From Streptosporangiaceae bacterium (GTDB taxonomy: Bacteria > Actinomycetota > Actinomycetes > Streptosporangiales > Streptosporangiaceae), in the NCBI GenBank assembly GCA_030043395.1, contig JASHXW010000113.1:1-7436 (forward strand): a stretch of 7,436 bases of DNA. Reading direction: 5' to 3'. The first letter of the stretch is position 1, and the number at the start of each line of letters is the position of its first letter. The notes under the pieces are model-generated. The model was given only the letters and a program-made list of their open reading frames with translations. It searched no databases and was not told the origin of the DNA. Both the position numbers and the translations under genes were made by a program. Shown here one piece after another: positions 1 to 5,103 of this stretch.

Positions 1-111
1 GAGATCGCGGCTGCCGTGGCATTCCTGGCCAGCGACGACTCCTCGTTCATCACCGCCTCGCAGTTCCTCGTGGACGGCGGCATCGCCGGAGCCTACGTGA
101 CCCCGCTATGA
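1..111 (+). CDS. Short-chain dehydrogenase/reductase, C-terminal fragment
   Basis: The window opens inside a reading frame that encodes 36 residues before TGA. They match the C-terminal end of classical SDR enzymes: a helix ending in AVAFLASDDSS, then FITASQFLVDGG, the conserved stretch that closes the Rossmann fold near the subunit interface. The family performs NAD(P)-dependent oxidation or reduction of alcohols and ketones, and annotations such as 3-oxoacyl-ACP reductase or glucose dehydrogenase are often applied to this tail. The substrate cannot be told because the cofactor and YxxxK active-site regions lie outside the window. Its stop codon overlaps the start of the next gene (ATGA at 108-111), so the two are almost certainly cotranscribed and translationally coupled. 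Family assignment is secure; function within the family is open. Confidence 0.88.
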   Translation, partial: EIAAAVAFLASDDSSFITASQFLVDGGIAGAYVTPL

Positions 112-839
112 CCCACGCCGAACCTGCCGCTACGTTTGCGCAGCGCCCGGTCATAGGAATCAGCGCCTATGGCGAGCCCGCGCGCTGGGGAGTATGGGAC
201 CAGCGTGCGACGCTCCTGCCGGAGAACTACGTCGACCAGGTGGCCGCTGCGGGCGGGGCGCCGGTCCTGCTCCCGCCTGTCCCCGGCGTCGAGGCGGCGG
301 TCGGCCGCCTCGACGGGCTGATCCTGTCCGGCGGACCCGACATCGAGCCTGCCAGGTACGGCCAGGAGCCAGGGCAGGCCACGAGGGTGATCCGGCCCGA
401 GCGGGACGCTGCCGAGATGGCAATGTTCCAGGCAGCAATGCAGGCCGGCTTGCCGGTACTCGGAATCTGCCGCGGGATGCAGCTGATGAACGTGGCTCTC
501 GGCGGCACGCTGGTACAGCACCTGCCTGACGTGGTCGGGCACGATGGCCACTCCCCGACCCCTGGCGCGATGGCCGAGCACAAGGTGACGGTGGCGCCAT
601 CGAGCCGCCTCGCGGGCGTGCTCGGGACCCTGTCGATGGCCGTGCCGACCCATCACCACCAGGGCGTCGACCGCCTAGGCACCGGGCTGGTGGCGACCGC
701 GTGGGCGGAGGACGGGATGGTCGAGGCGGTCGAGCTTGACGCTCCGTTCGCCCTGGCCGTGCAGTGGCATCCCGAGGCCGGCGGCGACCCCGCGCTGTTC
801 CGCGCCCTGATCTCGTCGGCGGCGCAGCACCGCAAGTAG
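108..839 (+). CDS. Class I glutamine amidotransferase-like gamma-glutamyl-GABA hydrolase family protein (peptidase C26)
   Basis: This 243-residue cytosolic protein is complete and of usual length for the PuuD-like family, which hydrolyses gamma-glutamyl amide bonds, for instance releasing GABA from gamma-glutamyl-GABA in polyamine breakdown. The motifs appear in family order: VIGISAYGE near residue 15, LILSGGPDIEPARYG at 71-85, the nucleophile elbow LGICRGMQLMN with Cys121, PTHHHQ at 180-185, and QWHPE at 219-223, which supplies catalytic His221 and Glu223. The triad is therefore intact. The start is fixed by the 4-base overlap with the dehydrogenase. No good Shine-Dalgarno sequence sits just upstream, consistent with translational coupling. 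In actinobacteria such genes often neighbour glutamine-synthetase-like gamma-glutamyl ligases, aldehyde dehydrogenases and SDRs, so a role in amine or polyamine catabolism is inferred. The exact substrate is unknown. Confidence 0.9.
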   Translation: MTHAEPAATFAQRPVIGISAYGEPARWGVWDQRATLLPENYVDQVAAAGGAPVLLPPVPGVEAAVGRLDGLILSGGPDIEPARYGQEPGQATRVIRPERDAAEMAMFQAAMQAGLPVLGICRGMQLMNVALGGTLVQHLPDVVGHDGHSPTPGAMAEHKVTVAPSSRLAGVLGTLSMAVPTHHHQGVDRLGTGLVATAWAEDGMVEAVELDAPFALAVQWHPEAGGDPALFRALISSAAQHRK

Positions 840-866
840 CGGCCCATGCGATGCCCGGGGCCCGGT

Positions 867-890
867 TGTCAGGCCATGGGCCGGCTGACA
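867..890 (+). terminator. Possible hairpin terminator after the amidotransferase gene
   Basis: In the 92-base gap before the peptidase gene, TGTCAG (867-872) can pair with CTGACA (885-890). The stem extends by two G-C pairs past one bulged G, around a loop of about seven bases. There is no T-run, as is common in high-GC actinobacteria. It would separate the SDR-amidotransferase operon from the peptidase gene, but the stem is modest. Confidence 0.35.
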
Positions 891-920
891 GGATGGCCGG
901 TGCCCCGCATGCCCATGTCA

Positions 921-926
921 AAGGAG
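921..926 (+). promoter_or_regulatory. Ribosome binding site deciding the peptidase start
   Basis: AAGGAG lies five bases before the ATG at 932. The same frame stays open upstream to an ATG at 764 inside the amidotransferase gene, but that 56-residue extension has no family resemblance. The start at 932 is therefore preferred. Confidence 0.8.
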
Positions 927-931
927 ACCAG

Positions 932-2446
932 ATGGCATCCGACGCCGACCCGACGAAGGACGACCAGGCCAGCGACGCCGCTGACGCGGCCAAGGGCAAC
1001 GGCGAGGGCAAGGCCAAGGAGCCGGCCGATGACCTGGTGACCACGTCGCACTCGATCACGGTCGACGGCGCCGATCTGGCCTACACCGCGACCGCGGGCA
1101 GGATAGTGCTGCGCGCCGAAGGGCACACCGACGACAAGTTCGACGGCTCGCAGCCCAAGGCCGAGGTCTTCACGGTCGCCTACACGGCCAACGTCGACCC
1201 CGAGGAGGCTCGCCGCCGGCCGGTGACGTTCGCGTTCAACGGCGGTCCCGGGTCGTCGAGCGTCTGGCTGCACCTGGGCGTACTCGGGCCGCGTCGCGTG
1301 ATCATGGGCGATGTCGGCGAGCTGCTACCGCCGCCCTACGGGATCGCGGACAACGCGCAGACCCTGCTGAAGCACTCGGACCTGGTCTTCATCGACCCGG
1401 TCTCGACCGGGTTCTCGCGCGCGGTCAAGGGCGAGAAGTCCAAGGAGTTTCACGGCTACACCGGCGACATTGAGTCTGTCGGCGAGGTGATCAGGCTCTG
1501 GACCGCGCGCAACGGGCGATGGATGTCGCCGAAGTACTTGTGCGGCGAGTCGTACGGCACGACCAGGGCCGCCGGACTGACCAGGCACCTGCAGGAACGC
1601 TACGGGCTGTACCTGAACGGAGTCATCCTGATCTCCTGCTTCCTGAACGGAGGCTCGGTCGAGTTCAGTCCGGGCAATGACGACGCCTACGTGAACTACC
1701 TGCCGACCTACACCGCGATCGCCAACTACCACGGCAAGCACGGCGAGCGGCCGCTGAGCGAAATGCTCCAGCAGGCGCACGAGTACGCCTCCGGCGAGTA
1801 CCCGCTGGTCCTGGCGAAGGGCTCCCGCCTGCCCGCCGACGAGCGTGCGGCCGCCGTGGCCAAGCTCGCCGACCTGACCGGGCTGTCGCCGGATTACGTG
1901 GACCGAGTGGACCTGCGCCCCGAGCACGTCAGGTTCCTGACCGAGCTGCTGCGCGACCAGCGGCGTACGGTCGGCCGGATCGACGGCCGGTTCACCGGCT
2001 GGGACGCCGACTACGGCAAGGAGCAGATGACGACGGACCCGTCGATCGACGCGATCACCGGCCCGTACACGGCGGCGCTGAACCAGTACGTCCGCGCCGA
2101 GCTCGGTTACTCAAGCGACCTGCCCTACGAGGTGCTCACCGAGCGCGTGCACCCGTGGTCGATGAAGGAGTTCGAAGGCCAGCACATGTACGTGCTGGAC
2201 AAGCTGGCCGAGGCCATGCGCACCAACCCGCACATGCGCGTGCACGTGGCGTGCGGCTACTACGACGCCGCGACGCCCCACTTCGCCGCCGAGACCGACG
2301 TCGCGCACCTGGCCATTCCGCCGGAGCTGGCGGCCAACATCGAGTTCGCCTACTACGAGGCCGGCCACATGATGTACCTGCACGAGCCAAGCAGGCTCGA
2401 TCAGTCAGCCAGGCTCGCCGCGTTCGTCAGTACCCAGGAGGGCTGA
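932..2446 (+). CDS. Serine carboxypeptidase-like protein (peptidase family S10), apparently cytosolic
   Basis: This 504-residue alpha/beta-hydrolase has the diagnostic S10 motifs. FNGGPGSSS at 102-110 forms the carboxylate-binding and oxyanion region. IDPVSTGFS at 154-162 corresponds to DxPxGTGFS of yeast and plant enzymes. CGESYGT at 204-210 carries nucleophile Ser207. YYDAATP at 443-449 holds the likely catalytic Asp445, and AGHMMY at 477-482 holds His479. The family removes C-terminal amino acids from peptides, typically at acidic pH in secreted or vacuolar compartments; some members act as acyltransferases. Here the N-terminus is a low-complexity run of about 35 residues rich in Asp, Lys and Ala, with no hydrophobic signal segment, so export by Sec or Tat is not indicated. 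The gene seems monocistronic. Its last 20 bases overlap the end of the convergent membrane-protein gene. Substrate is unknown; family assignment is firm. Confidence 0.92.
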   Translation: MASDADPTKDDQASDAADAAKGNGEGKAKEPADDLVTTSHSITVDGADLAYTATAGRIVLRAEGHTDDKFDGSQPKAEVFTVAYTANVDPEEARRRPVTFAFNGGPGSSSVWLHLGVLGPRRVIMGDVGELLPPPYGIADNAQTLLKHSDLVFIDPVSTGFSRAVKGEKSKEFHGYTGDIESVGEVIRLWTARNGRWMSPKYLCGESYGTTRAAGLTRHLQERYGLYLNGVILISCFLNGGSVEFSPGNDDAYVNYLPTYTAIANYHGKHGERPLSEMLQQAHEYASGEYPLVLAKGSRLPADERAAAVAKLADLTGLSPDYVDRVDLRPEHVRFLTELLRDQRRTVGRIDGRFTGWDADYGKEQMTTDPSIDAITGPYTAALNQYVRAELGYSSDLPYEVLTERVHPWSMKEFEGQHMYVLDKLAEAMRTNPHMRVHVACGYYDAATPHFAAETDVAHLAIPPELAANIEFAYYEAGHMMYLHEPSRLDQSARLAAFVSTQEG

Positions 2447-3449
2447 CCCCGGTCGGCGCCGGCGAGCCGGGCTGGCCCGCCGCCTCCTGGCTACGCAGGT
2501 GGCGGTAGCTGAGTATGCCAGCCGCCAGGATCGCGAGCCCGCCGATGACTCCGAGCCAGCCCCCCGCCTCGTGCTTGTCAGGGCTGTAGATCGCGATCGC
2601 ATACCCAGCGAAGAACAGCGTGATCTCAATGCCGAAGGCGATCAGCATGCCGGTAGTGAGCATCGTCTGCCGGACGTTCGCGAGCATCATGATGGCGAGC
2701 ACCAGGCAGATCAAGGCGACCGCGGCGGGCTCGGCTGAACTCCAGAACGTCAGCCCTCCCGGCTCCCCCTTGTAGCCAGCGAAGAGGCTGGTGGGCGGCA
2801 GGTTGGGGTACTTGATGAACGGCACGATCGAGCCGAGCAGGATGAAAAGGACGCCTGCCAGCCCCGCTATCCCGGCGCCCAACTGCCCGCTGCGTGCCTG
2901 GCCGGTTACCGGCGGCCGAGCCGGGGCCAGCCAGGGCGGCTGCGCGGGATCGGGCTGGGCTGGCGCCGGCCCAGCCCAATCCTGCTGGGGTGCCGCGTAC
3001 CGGCCATGGGCTGGCACGCCGAAGTTGGCGGCACCGTCGAAGCCGGGCGACGGCGGCCTGGCCTGCTGCCTGAGCGGCGAGGCGATCGTCTCCTGGCCGG
3101 TCGGCCGGGTGGCATCCAGGCCAATGGCCAGCGCGAGCTCGTTCACTACCCAGGTGCCGGCCTCGGGGCTGTGCGGCGTGGTCGCGACGAAACCGCTTGC
3201 GGTGAGCCGCGCTGCCGTTCCGAGGTCCATGCCCTGTTCCACGTACCCGCGCAACGTGCCAGCCAGGTCAGCCTGCGCCGCGGCGACAAGCAGGCTGGAC
3301 TCCCTCGGCTCGTCCGGGAGCAGGTCCTTCAGCAGGTTGGATATGACTCCTGGCTCAGACAGCGCCGCAACGCCGTACTGCGAGTCGGCAACTATTCCTT
3401 GCAGTGCCCGGCGCGCGCTTCCGGACAAATCCCATTGATCGTCAGCCAT
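2427..3449 (-). CDS. Four-helix membrane protein with the RCC1-neighbour N-terminal domain
   Basis: I do not recognise a named family for this 340-residue protein. Residues 1-112 align without gaps to the start of the adjacent RCC1 protein (about 62 of 110 identical), including NLLKDLLPDxPRES at 38-51, LLxAAAQ at 53-59, QGMDL at 72-76 and WVVxELAxAxG at 100-110. Residues 113-188 are a Pro/Ala/Gln-rich, probably disordered linker. Four hydrophobic segments follow at about 190-212, 240-257, 264-288 and 297-314, then a short polar tail ending in SPPGY. The shape suggests a cytoplasmic domain tethered to a small membrane bundle. The start is chosen because GGGGGA precedes this ATG by five bases and the first residues (MADDQWDLSG) match those of the paralogue (MAQTLWDVEG). 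The longer ATG at 3506 would add 19 unrelated residues. Function is unknown; docking or signalling at the membrane is only inferred. Confidence 0.85.
   Translation of the reverse strand: MADDQWDLSGSARRALQGIVADSQYGVAALSEPGVISNLLKDLLPDEPRESSLLVAAAQADLAGTLRGYVEQGMDLGTAARLTASGFVATTPHSPEAGTWVVNELALAIGLDATRPTGQETIASPLRQQARPPSPGFDGAANFGVPAHGRYAAPQQDWAGPAPAQPDPAQPPWLAPARPPVTGQARSGQLGAGIAGLAGVLFILLGSIVPFIKYPNLPPTSLFAGYKGEPGGLTFWSSAEPAAVALICLVLAIMMLANVRQTMLTTGMLIAFGIEITLFFAGYAIAIYSPDKHEAGGWLGVIGGLAILAAGILSYRHLRSQEAAGQPGSPAPTGVSPPGY
3114..3449 (-). other. Shared N-terminal domain, copy 2 (membrane protein)
   Basis: This codes for residues 1-112 of the membrane protein. It is predicted mostly helical, with a conserved core LLKDLLPD-PRE and a terminal WVV-ELA-A-G helix. 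It aligns residue for residue with copy 1 at 4521-4856. From memory, a similar pattern (LLxDLxP-xRREI...LLxAA...W-VxxWAxALG) heads many multidomain bacterial proteins of unknown role. I could not verify this. Confidence 0.75.
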
Positions 3450-3578
3450 TGTGATCCCCCCTGGCGCCGGTTTAACTCGCGGGCCAATTCCGGCCCACGG
3501 CGACATTGTGCTAGTTATCTCATGCCGCAGCCAGTAAGTGGTGATAATCGCTCAGTGAGCGCAGGACGACATCAAAAG
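3450..3578 (-). promoter_or_regulatory. Spacer between the two paralogous genes, with two small inverted repeats
   Basis: This 129-base gap is visibly more AT-rich than its surroundings. CGCTCA-G-TGAGCG at 3549-3561 is a perfect 6+6 palindrome 18 bases past the RCC1 gene's stop; it could be an operator or a weak stem. GGGCC-6-GGCCC at 3481-3496 lies about 30 bases before the membrane gene's start. No convincing -35/-10 pair is seen. Readthrough from the RCC1 gene is as likely as a separate promoter. Confidence 0.4.
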
Positions 3579-4856
3579 TCACCAGCGACGGGACGGCTGC
3601 TGCGCCACGACGGCGAGGCTATGGCCGAATCCCGCCGCCATGGCGCTGACGCCGGCGAGCTGCCGCGGCACGTCGCACTCGCCGCAGTCGTTGCTGCCCC
3701 ATGCGACGAGCGTTCCCGCCGAGGTCAGCGCCAGGCAATGCGTGCCATTGCCTGATATGGCGACGACATCGAGAAGGTCTGCTGGAACGGCGGCTTCGAA
3801 GTTGTCGCTGCGACCCCAGGCGACGACCTCGCCGCGGGCGGTCAGCGCGAGGCTGTGACTGACGCCAGCGGCGATTGCCACGACGTCAGTCAGGTCCGCA
3901 GGTACCGCGATCTCGCCGAAGTCGGGCAAGCCCCAGGCGACGACGGTGCCCTCGCTGGTCAGCGCGAGGCTGTGCTCGGCGCCAGCGGCGACCGCGACCA
4001 CCTCGGGCAGCCCTGCGGGCACGTCTGCCTGACCGCAGGTGTTCCCGCCCCAGGCGATCACCCGCCCGTCAGCTACTGCCAGGCTGTGCTCCGCGCCAGC
4101 GGCGATCGCCGTGACACCGCTCAGCCAGGGCGGGACGTCGGCCTGGCCGAACCCGTTGCTGCCCCAGGCGACCACCTTGCCTGCCGCGGTCAGCGCCATG
4201 CTGTGATGGCGCCCAGCCGAGATCGCCGTGACGGCCGTAAGGTCCGCCGGCACGTGCGTCGCGCCATCCGCGGCGCTCCCCCACGCGGCGACCCGTCCGT
4301 CGCCGGTGAGCGCCATGCTGTGGTACCAGCCGGCGGCGACGGCGAGCACACCGCAGAGCCCGGCTGGCACCTTCGACTCGCCCTCGTCGTCGTCGCCCCA
4401 CGCGACCACCCAGCCCTCGGCGTCCGCCCAGCCCTCGGCGTCCGCCCAGCCATCTGAGTCCGGGTCGACCAGGGAATGCTGGTCGGCGTCGGGCTGGGTG
4501 ATCTCGCTGACAGCGAGCGGATCAACGCCCAGCGCGATGGCGAGTTCGGCGACGACCCATTCGCAGGCATCGATGGTGAAGGGCATCCGCTCGCCGAACC
4601 AGCCGGCCGCGAGCCTTGTCGCGGTGGCCAGGTCCATGCCCTGGGCGAGCAGGTCCTGGAGCACGCCGGGCAAGTCGCACTGGGCGGCGGCGATCAGCAG
4701 CGCCGACTCGCGTGGCAGGTCCGGCAGCAGGTCCTTGAGCAGGTTGGTCATCACGAGCGGCTCGGCCAGTACCGACGCCCCGAGCTGCGGATCAGCCGCG
4801 ATCGACCGCAGCGCCCTGCGCACATCGCCCTCGACGTCCCACAGCGTCTGCGCCAT
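3579..4856 (-). CDS. RCC1-type seven-bladed beta-propeller protein with novel N-terminal domain
   Basis: This 425-residue protein has three parts. Residues 1-112 form a helical domain shared with the neighbouring membrane protein. Residues 113-149 are an acidic, Gly/Trp-rich linker containing a duplicated WADAEG. Residues 150-420 are seven RCC1-like repeats, each running VVAWGxNxxGQxxVPAxLxxVxAIAAGxxHSLALTxxG. AWG begins at residues 152, 191, 230, 268, 307, 346 and 385, and the repeat histidine falls at 179, 218, 257, 295, 334, 373 and 412, giving a period of 39 (once 38). Seven repeats fit a closed propeller. In eukaryotes RCC1 domains act in chromatin binding and nucleotide exchange; bacterial ones are probably protein-interaction scaffolds. 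There is no signal peptide or membrane helix. GAGGAG five bases before this ATG, and the match of its first residues to the paralogue, fix the start. The frame continues upstream to 5069, but that extension would cross the divergent synthetase leader. Partner and function are unknown. Confidence 0.9.
   Translation of the reverse strand: MAQTLWDVEGDVRRALRSIAADPQLGASVLAEPLVMTNLLKDLLPDLPRESALLIAAAQCDLPGVLQDLLAQGMDLATATRLAAGWFGERMPFTIDACEWVVAELAIALGVDPLAVSEITQPDADQHSLVDPDSDGWADAEGWADAEGWVVAWGDDDEGESKVPAGLCGVLAVAAGWYHSMALTGDGRVAAWGSAADGATHVPADLTAVTAISAGRHHSMALTAAGKVVAWGSNGFGQADVPPWLSGVTAIAAGAEHSLAVADGRVIAWGGNTCGQADVPAGLPEVVAVAAGAEHSLALTSEGTVVAWGLPDFGEIAVPADLTDVVAIAAGVSHSLALTARGEVVAWGRSDNFEAAVPADLLDVVAISGNGTHCLALTSAGTLVAWGSNDCGECDVPRQLAGVSAMAAGFGHSLAVVAQQPSRRW
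3597..4409 (-). repeat. Seven tandem 117-bp coding repeats (RCC1 blades)
   Basis: The propeller half is built of units of 117 bases (one of 114). On the plus strand they are recognisable by recurring versions of gcccCAGGCGACgaC followed some 35 bases later by AGCGCGAGGCTGTG. The most similar units lie at about 3780-4100. This indicates expansion by tandem duplication with later divergence. Confidence 0.85.
4411..4451 (-). repeat. 18-bp tandem repeat in the linker of the RCC1 protein
   Basis: The 18-base unit CAGCCCTCGGCGTCCGCC occurs at 4411-4428 and again, identical, at 4429-4446, followed by CAGCC. It encodes the duplicated WADAEG in the acidic linker. The unit is in frame, so copy-number change would lengthen the linker by six residues without breaking the gene. 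Confidence 0.85.
4521..4856 (-). other. Shared N-terminal domain, copy 1 (RCC1 protein)
   Basis: This codes for residues 1-112 of the RCC1 protein. It aligns without gaps to copy 2 at 3114-3449, with about 56% identity by hand count. The most conserved block is residues 39-52 (LLKDLLPD-PRES). The C-terminal halves of the two proteins share nothing, so the domain is a separable module. Confidence 0.75.
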
Positions 4857-4873
4857 CCCAGCTCCTCGCCCCC

Positions 4874-4879
4874 GAGATA
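4874..4879 (-). promoter_or_regulatory. Possible -10 box for the RCC1 gene
   Basis: On the minus strand TATCTC (within GGTATCTC) lies just before the GAGGAG ribosome site and would give a 5' leader of about 15 bases. The -35 position would fall inside the palindrome at 4894-4908 and matches the consensus poorly. Confidence 0.35.
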
Positions 4880-4893
4880 CCTTGCGGCATACG

Positions 4894-4908
4894 TCGGCAT
4901 TCTGCCGA
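4894..4908. promoter_or_regulatory. Palindrome TCGGCA-TTC-TGCCGA, candidate operator
   Basis: This is a perfect inverted repeat with 6-base arms and a 3-base centre, in the divergent intergenic region. It overlaps the expected -35 of the RCC1 gene and lies about 60 bases upstream of the predicted start of the synthetase leader transcript. It could bind a dimeric regulator acting on one or both directions. No regulator is encoded in the window. Confidence 0.4.
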
Positions 4909-4955
4909 ACGCTCGGCTGCGCTGCCAATCCGGATGAGCGCAATGCCAGGCGGGC

Positions 4956-4961
4956 TATCAT
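4956..4961 (+). promoter_or_regulatory. -10 box TATCAT for the metG leader transcript
   Basis: TATCAT fits the actinobacterial TAnnnT -10 consensus. Six bases separate it from the ATG at 4968, the spacing expected when transcription starts on the A of the start codon. No good -35 is visible, which is common for such promoters. Confidence 0.6.
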
Positions 4962-4967
4962 GGCGTC

Positions 4968-5018
4968 ATGACAAAGTCCGCGCGTCAGGTCATGATGCCC
5001 CGCTCGCGGGGCCGCTGA
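4968..5018 (+). CDS. Leaderless 16-residue leader peptide with tandem Met codons upstream of metG
   Basis: ATG at 4968 opens a short frame encoding MTKSARQVMMPRSRGR, ending at TGA 5016-5018, 85 bases before the methionyl-tRNA synthetase. No Shine-Dalgarno is needed if the transcript starts at this ATG, as the TATCAT box suggests. Two adjacent methionine codons (4992-4997) sit directly before the first RNA hairpin of the leader. This is the geometry of classical attenuation: a ribosome starved for Met-tRNA halts on them, while one that reaches the stop codon covers the antiterminator strand. I infer a cis-acting regulatory peptide whose product itself has no role. A competing ATG at 4960 gives only MAS before a stop that overlaps this start. 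Expression needs proof. Confidence 0.6.
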   Translation: MTKSARQVMMPRSRGR

Positions 5019-5051
5019 CGCTGGACTGATTTCTCGAATCCGAGGCCCTGC
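4997..5051 (+). promoter_or_regulatory. Mutually exclusive leader structures: protector hairpin and antiterminator
   Basis: Region 1 (GCCCCG, 4997-5002) pairs with 5007-5012 (CGGGGC) around a CTCG loop. Region 2 (GCGGGGCC, 5006-5013) can instead pair with GGCCCTGC at 5044-5051: eight pairs, one G-U. The second pairing uses the left arm of the terminator hairpin, so it blocks termination. The first frees that arm. A ribosome stalled at Met codons 4992-4997 would mask region 1 and favour the antiterminator. Confidence 0.55.
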
Positions 5052-5063
5052 TACGGGGCCTCG
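5041..5063 (+). terminator. Attenuator terminator hairpin before metG
   Basis: CGAGGCCC (5041-5048) pairs perfectly over eight bases with GGGCCTCG (5056-5063) around a seven-base loop. The downstream tract TCGCATTTCT is only moderately T-rich. It lies 23 bases after the leader peptide's stop codon and 31 bases before the metG ribosome site, placing it where it could cut off transcription before the gene. Confidence 0.6.
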
Positions 5064-5093
5064 TCGCATTTCTGGCTGCCGGAGCCCCGACCT

Positions 5094-5098
5094 GGAGG
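5094..5098 (+). promoter_or_regulatory. metG ribosome binding site
   Basis: GGAGG lies five bases before the ATG at 5104, a near-ideal Shine-Dalgarno that fixes the start. It is outside the terminator hairpin, so control is more likely transcriptional than by masking the ribosome site. Confidence 0.85.
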
Positions 5099-5103
5099 TT
5101 CCG

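Noticed and set aside
764..931. 56-residue extension of the S10 peptidase
   Set aside because: It overlaps the amidotransferase gene, is composed of frame-shadow residues, and the AAGGAG site serves the ATG at 932.
160..1059. Long minus-strand ORF (299 aa) opposite the amidotransferase and peptidase start
   Set aside because: Its translation is Arg/Pro/Ser-rich low complexity with no motifs, and it lies antisense to a gene with an intact catalytic triad. It is a GC-rich shadow frame.
3006..3755. Plus-strand ORF (249 aa) across the 5' part of the membrane gene and the spacer
   Set aside because: It is antisense to the conserved N-terminal domain and lacks any family motif or ribosome site.
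3597..4409. Periodic 117-bp repeats considered as a CRISPR-like or satellite array
   Set aside because: The period is an exact multiple of three, the units are diverged and translate into RCC1 blades. There are no constant repeats with unique spacers.
4960..4971. Alternative leader start giving a three-codon ORF (MAS)
   Set aside because: The ATG overlaps the -10 box itself, so it would not be transcribed from that promoter.
4857..5069. 71-residue N-terminal extension of the RCC1 protein
   Set aside because: The extension would run through the divergent promoter and metG leader and resembles nothing in the paralogue. A GAGGAG site and a matching N-terminus support the start at 4856.
4968..5103. 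SAM riboswitch or T-box in the metG leader
   Set aside because: The leader is only about 135 bases, and I see neither the T-box UGGN-bulge sequence nor a SAM-type multi-helix core. The leader peptide with three pairing regions explains it better.
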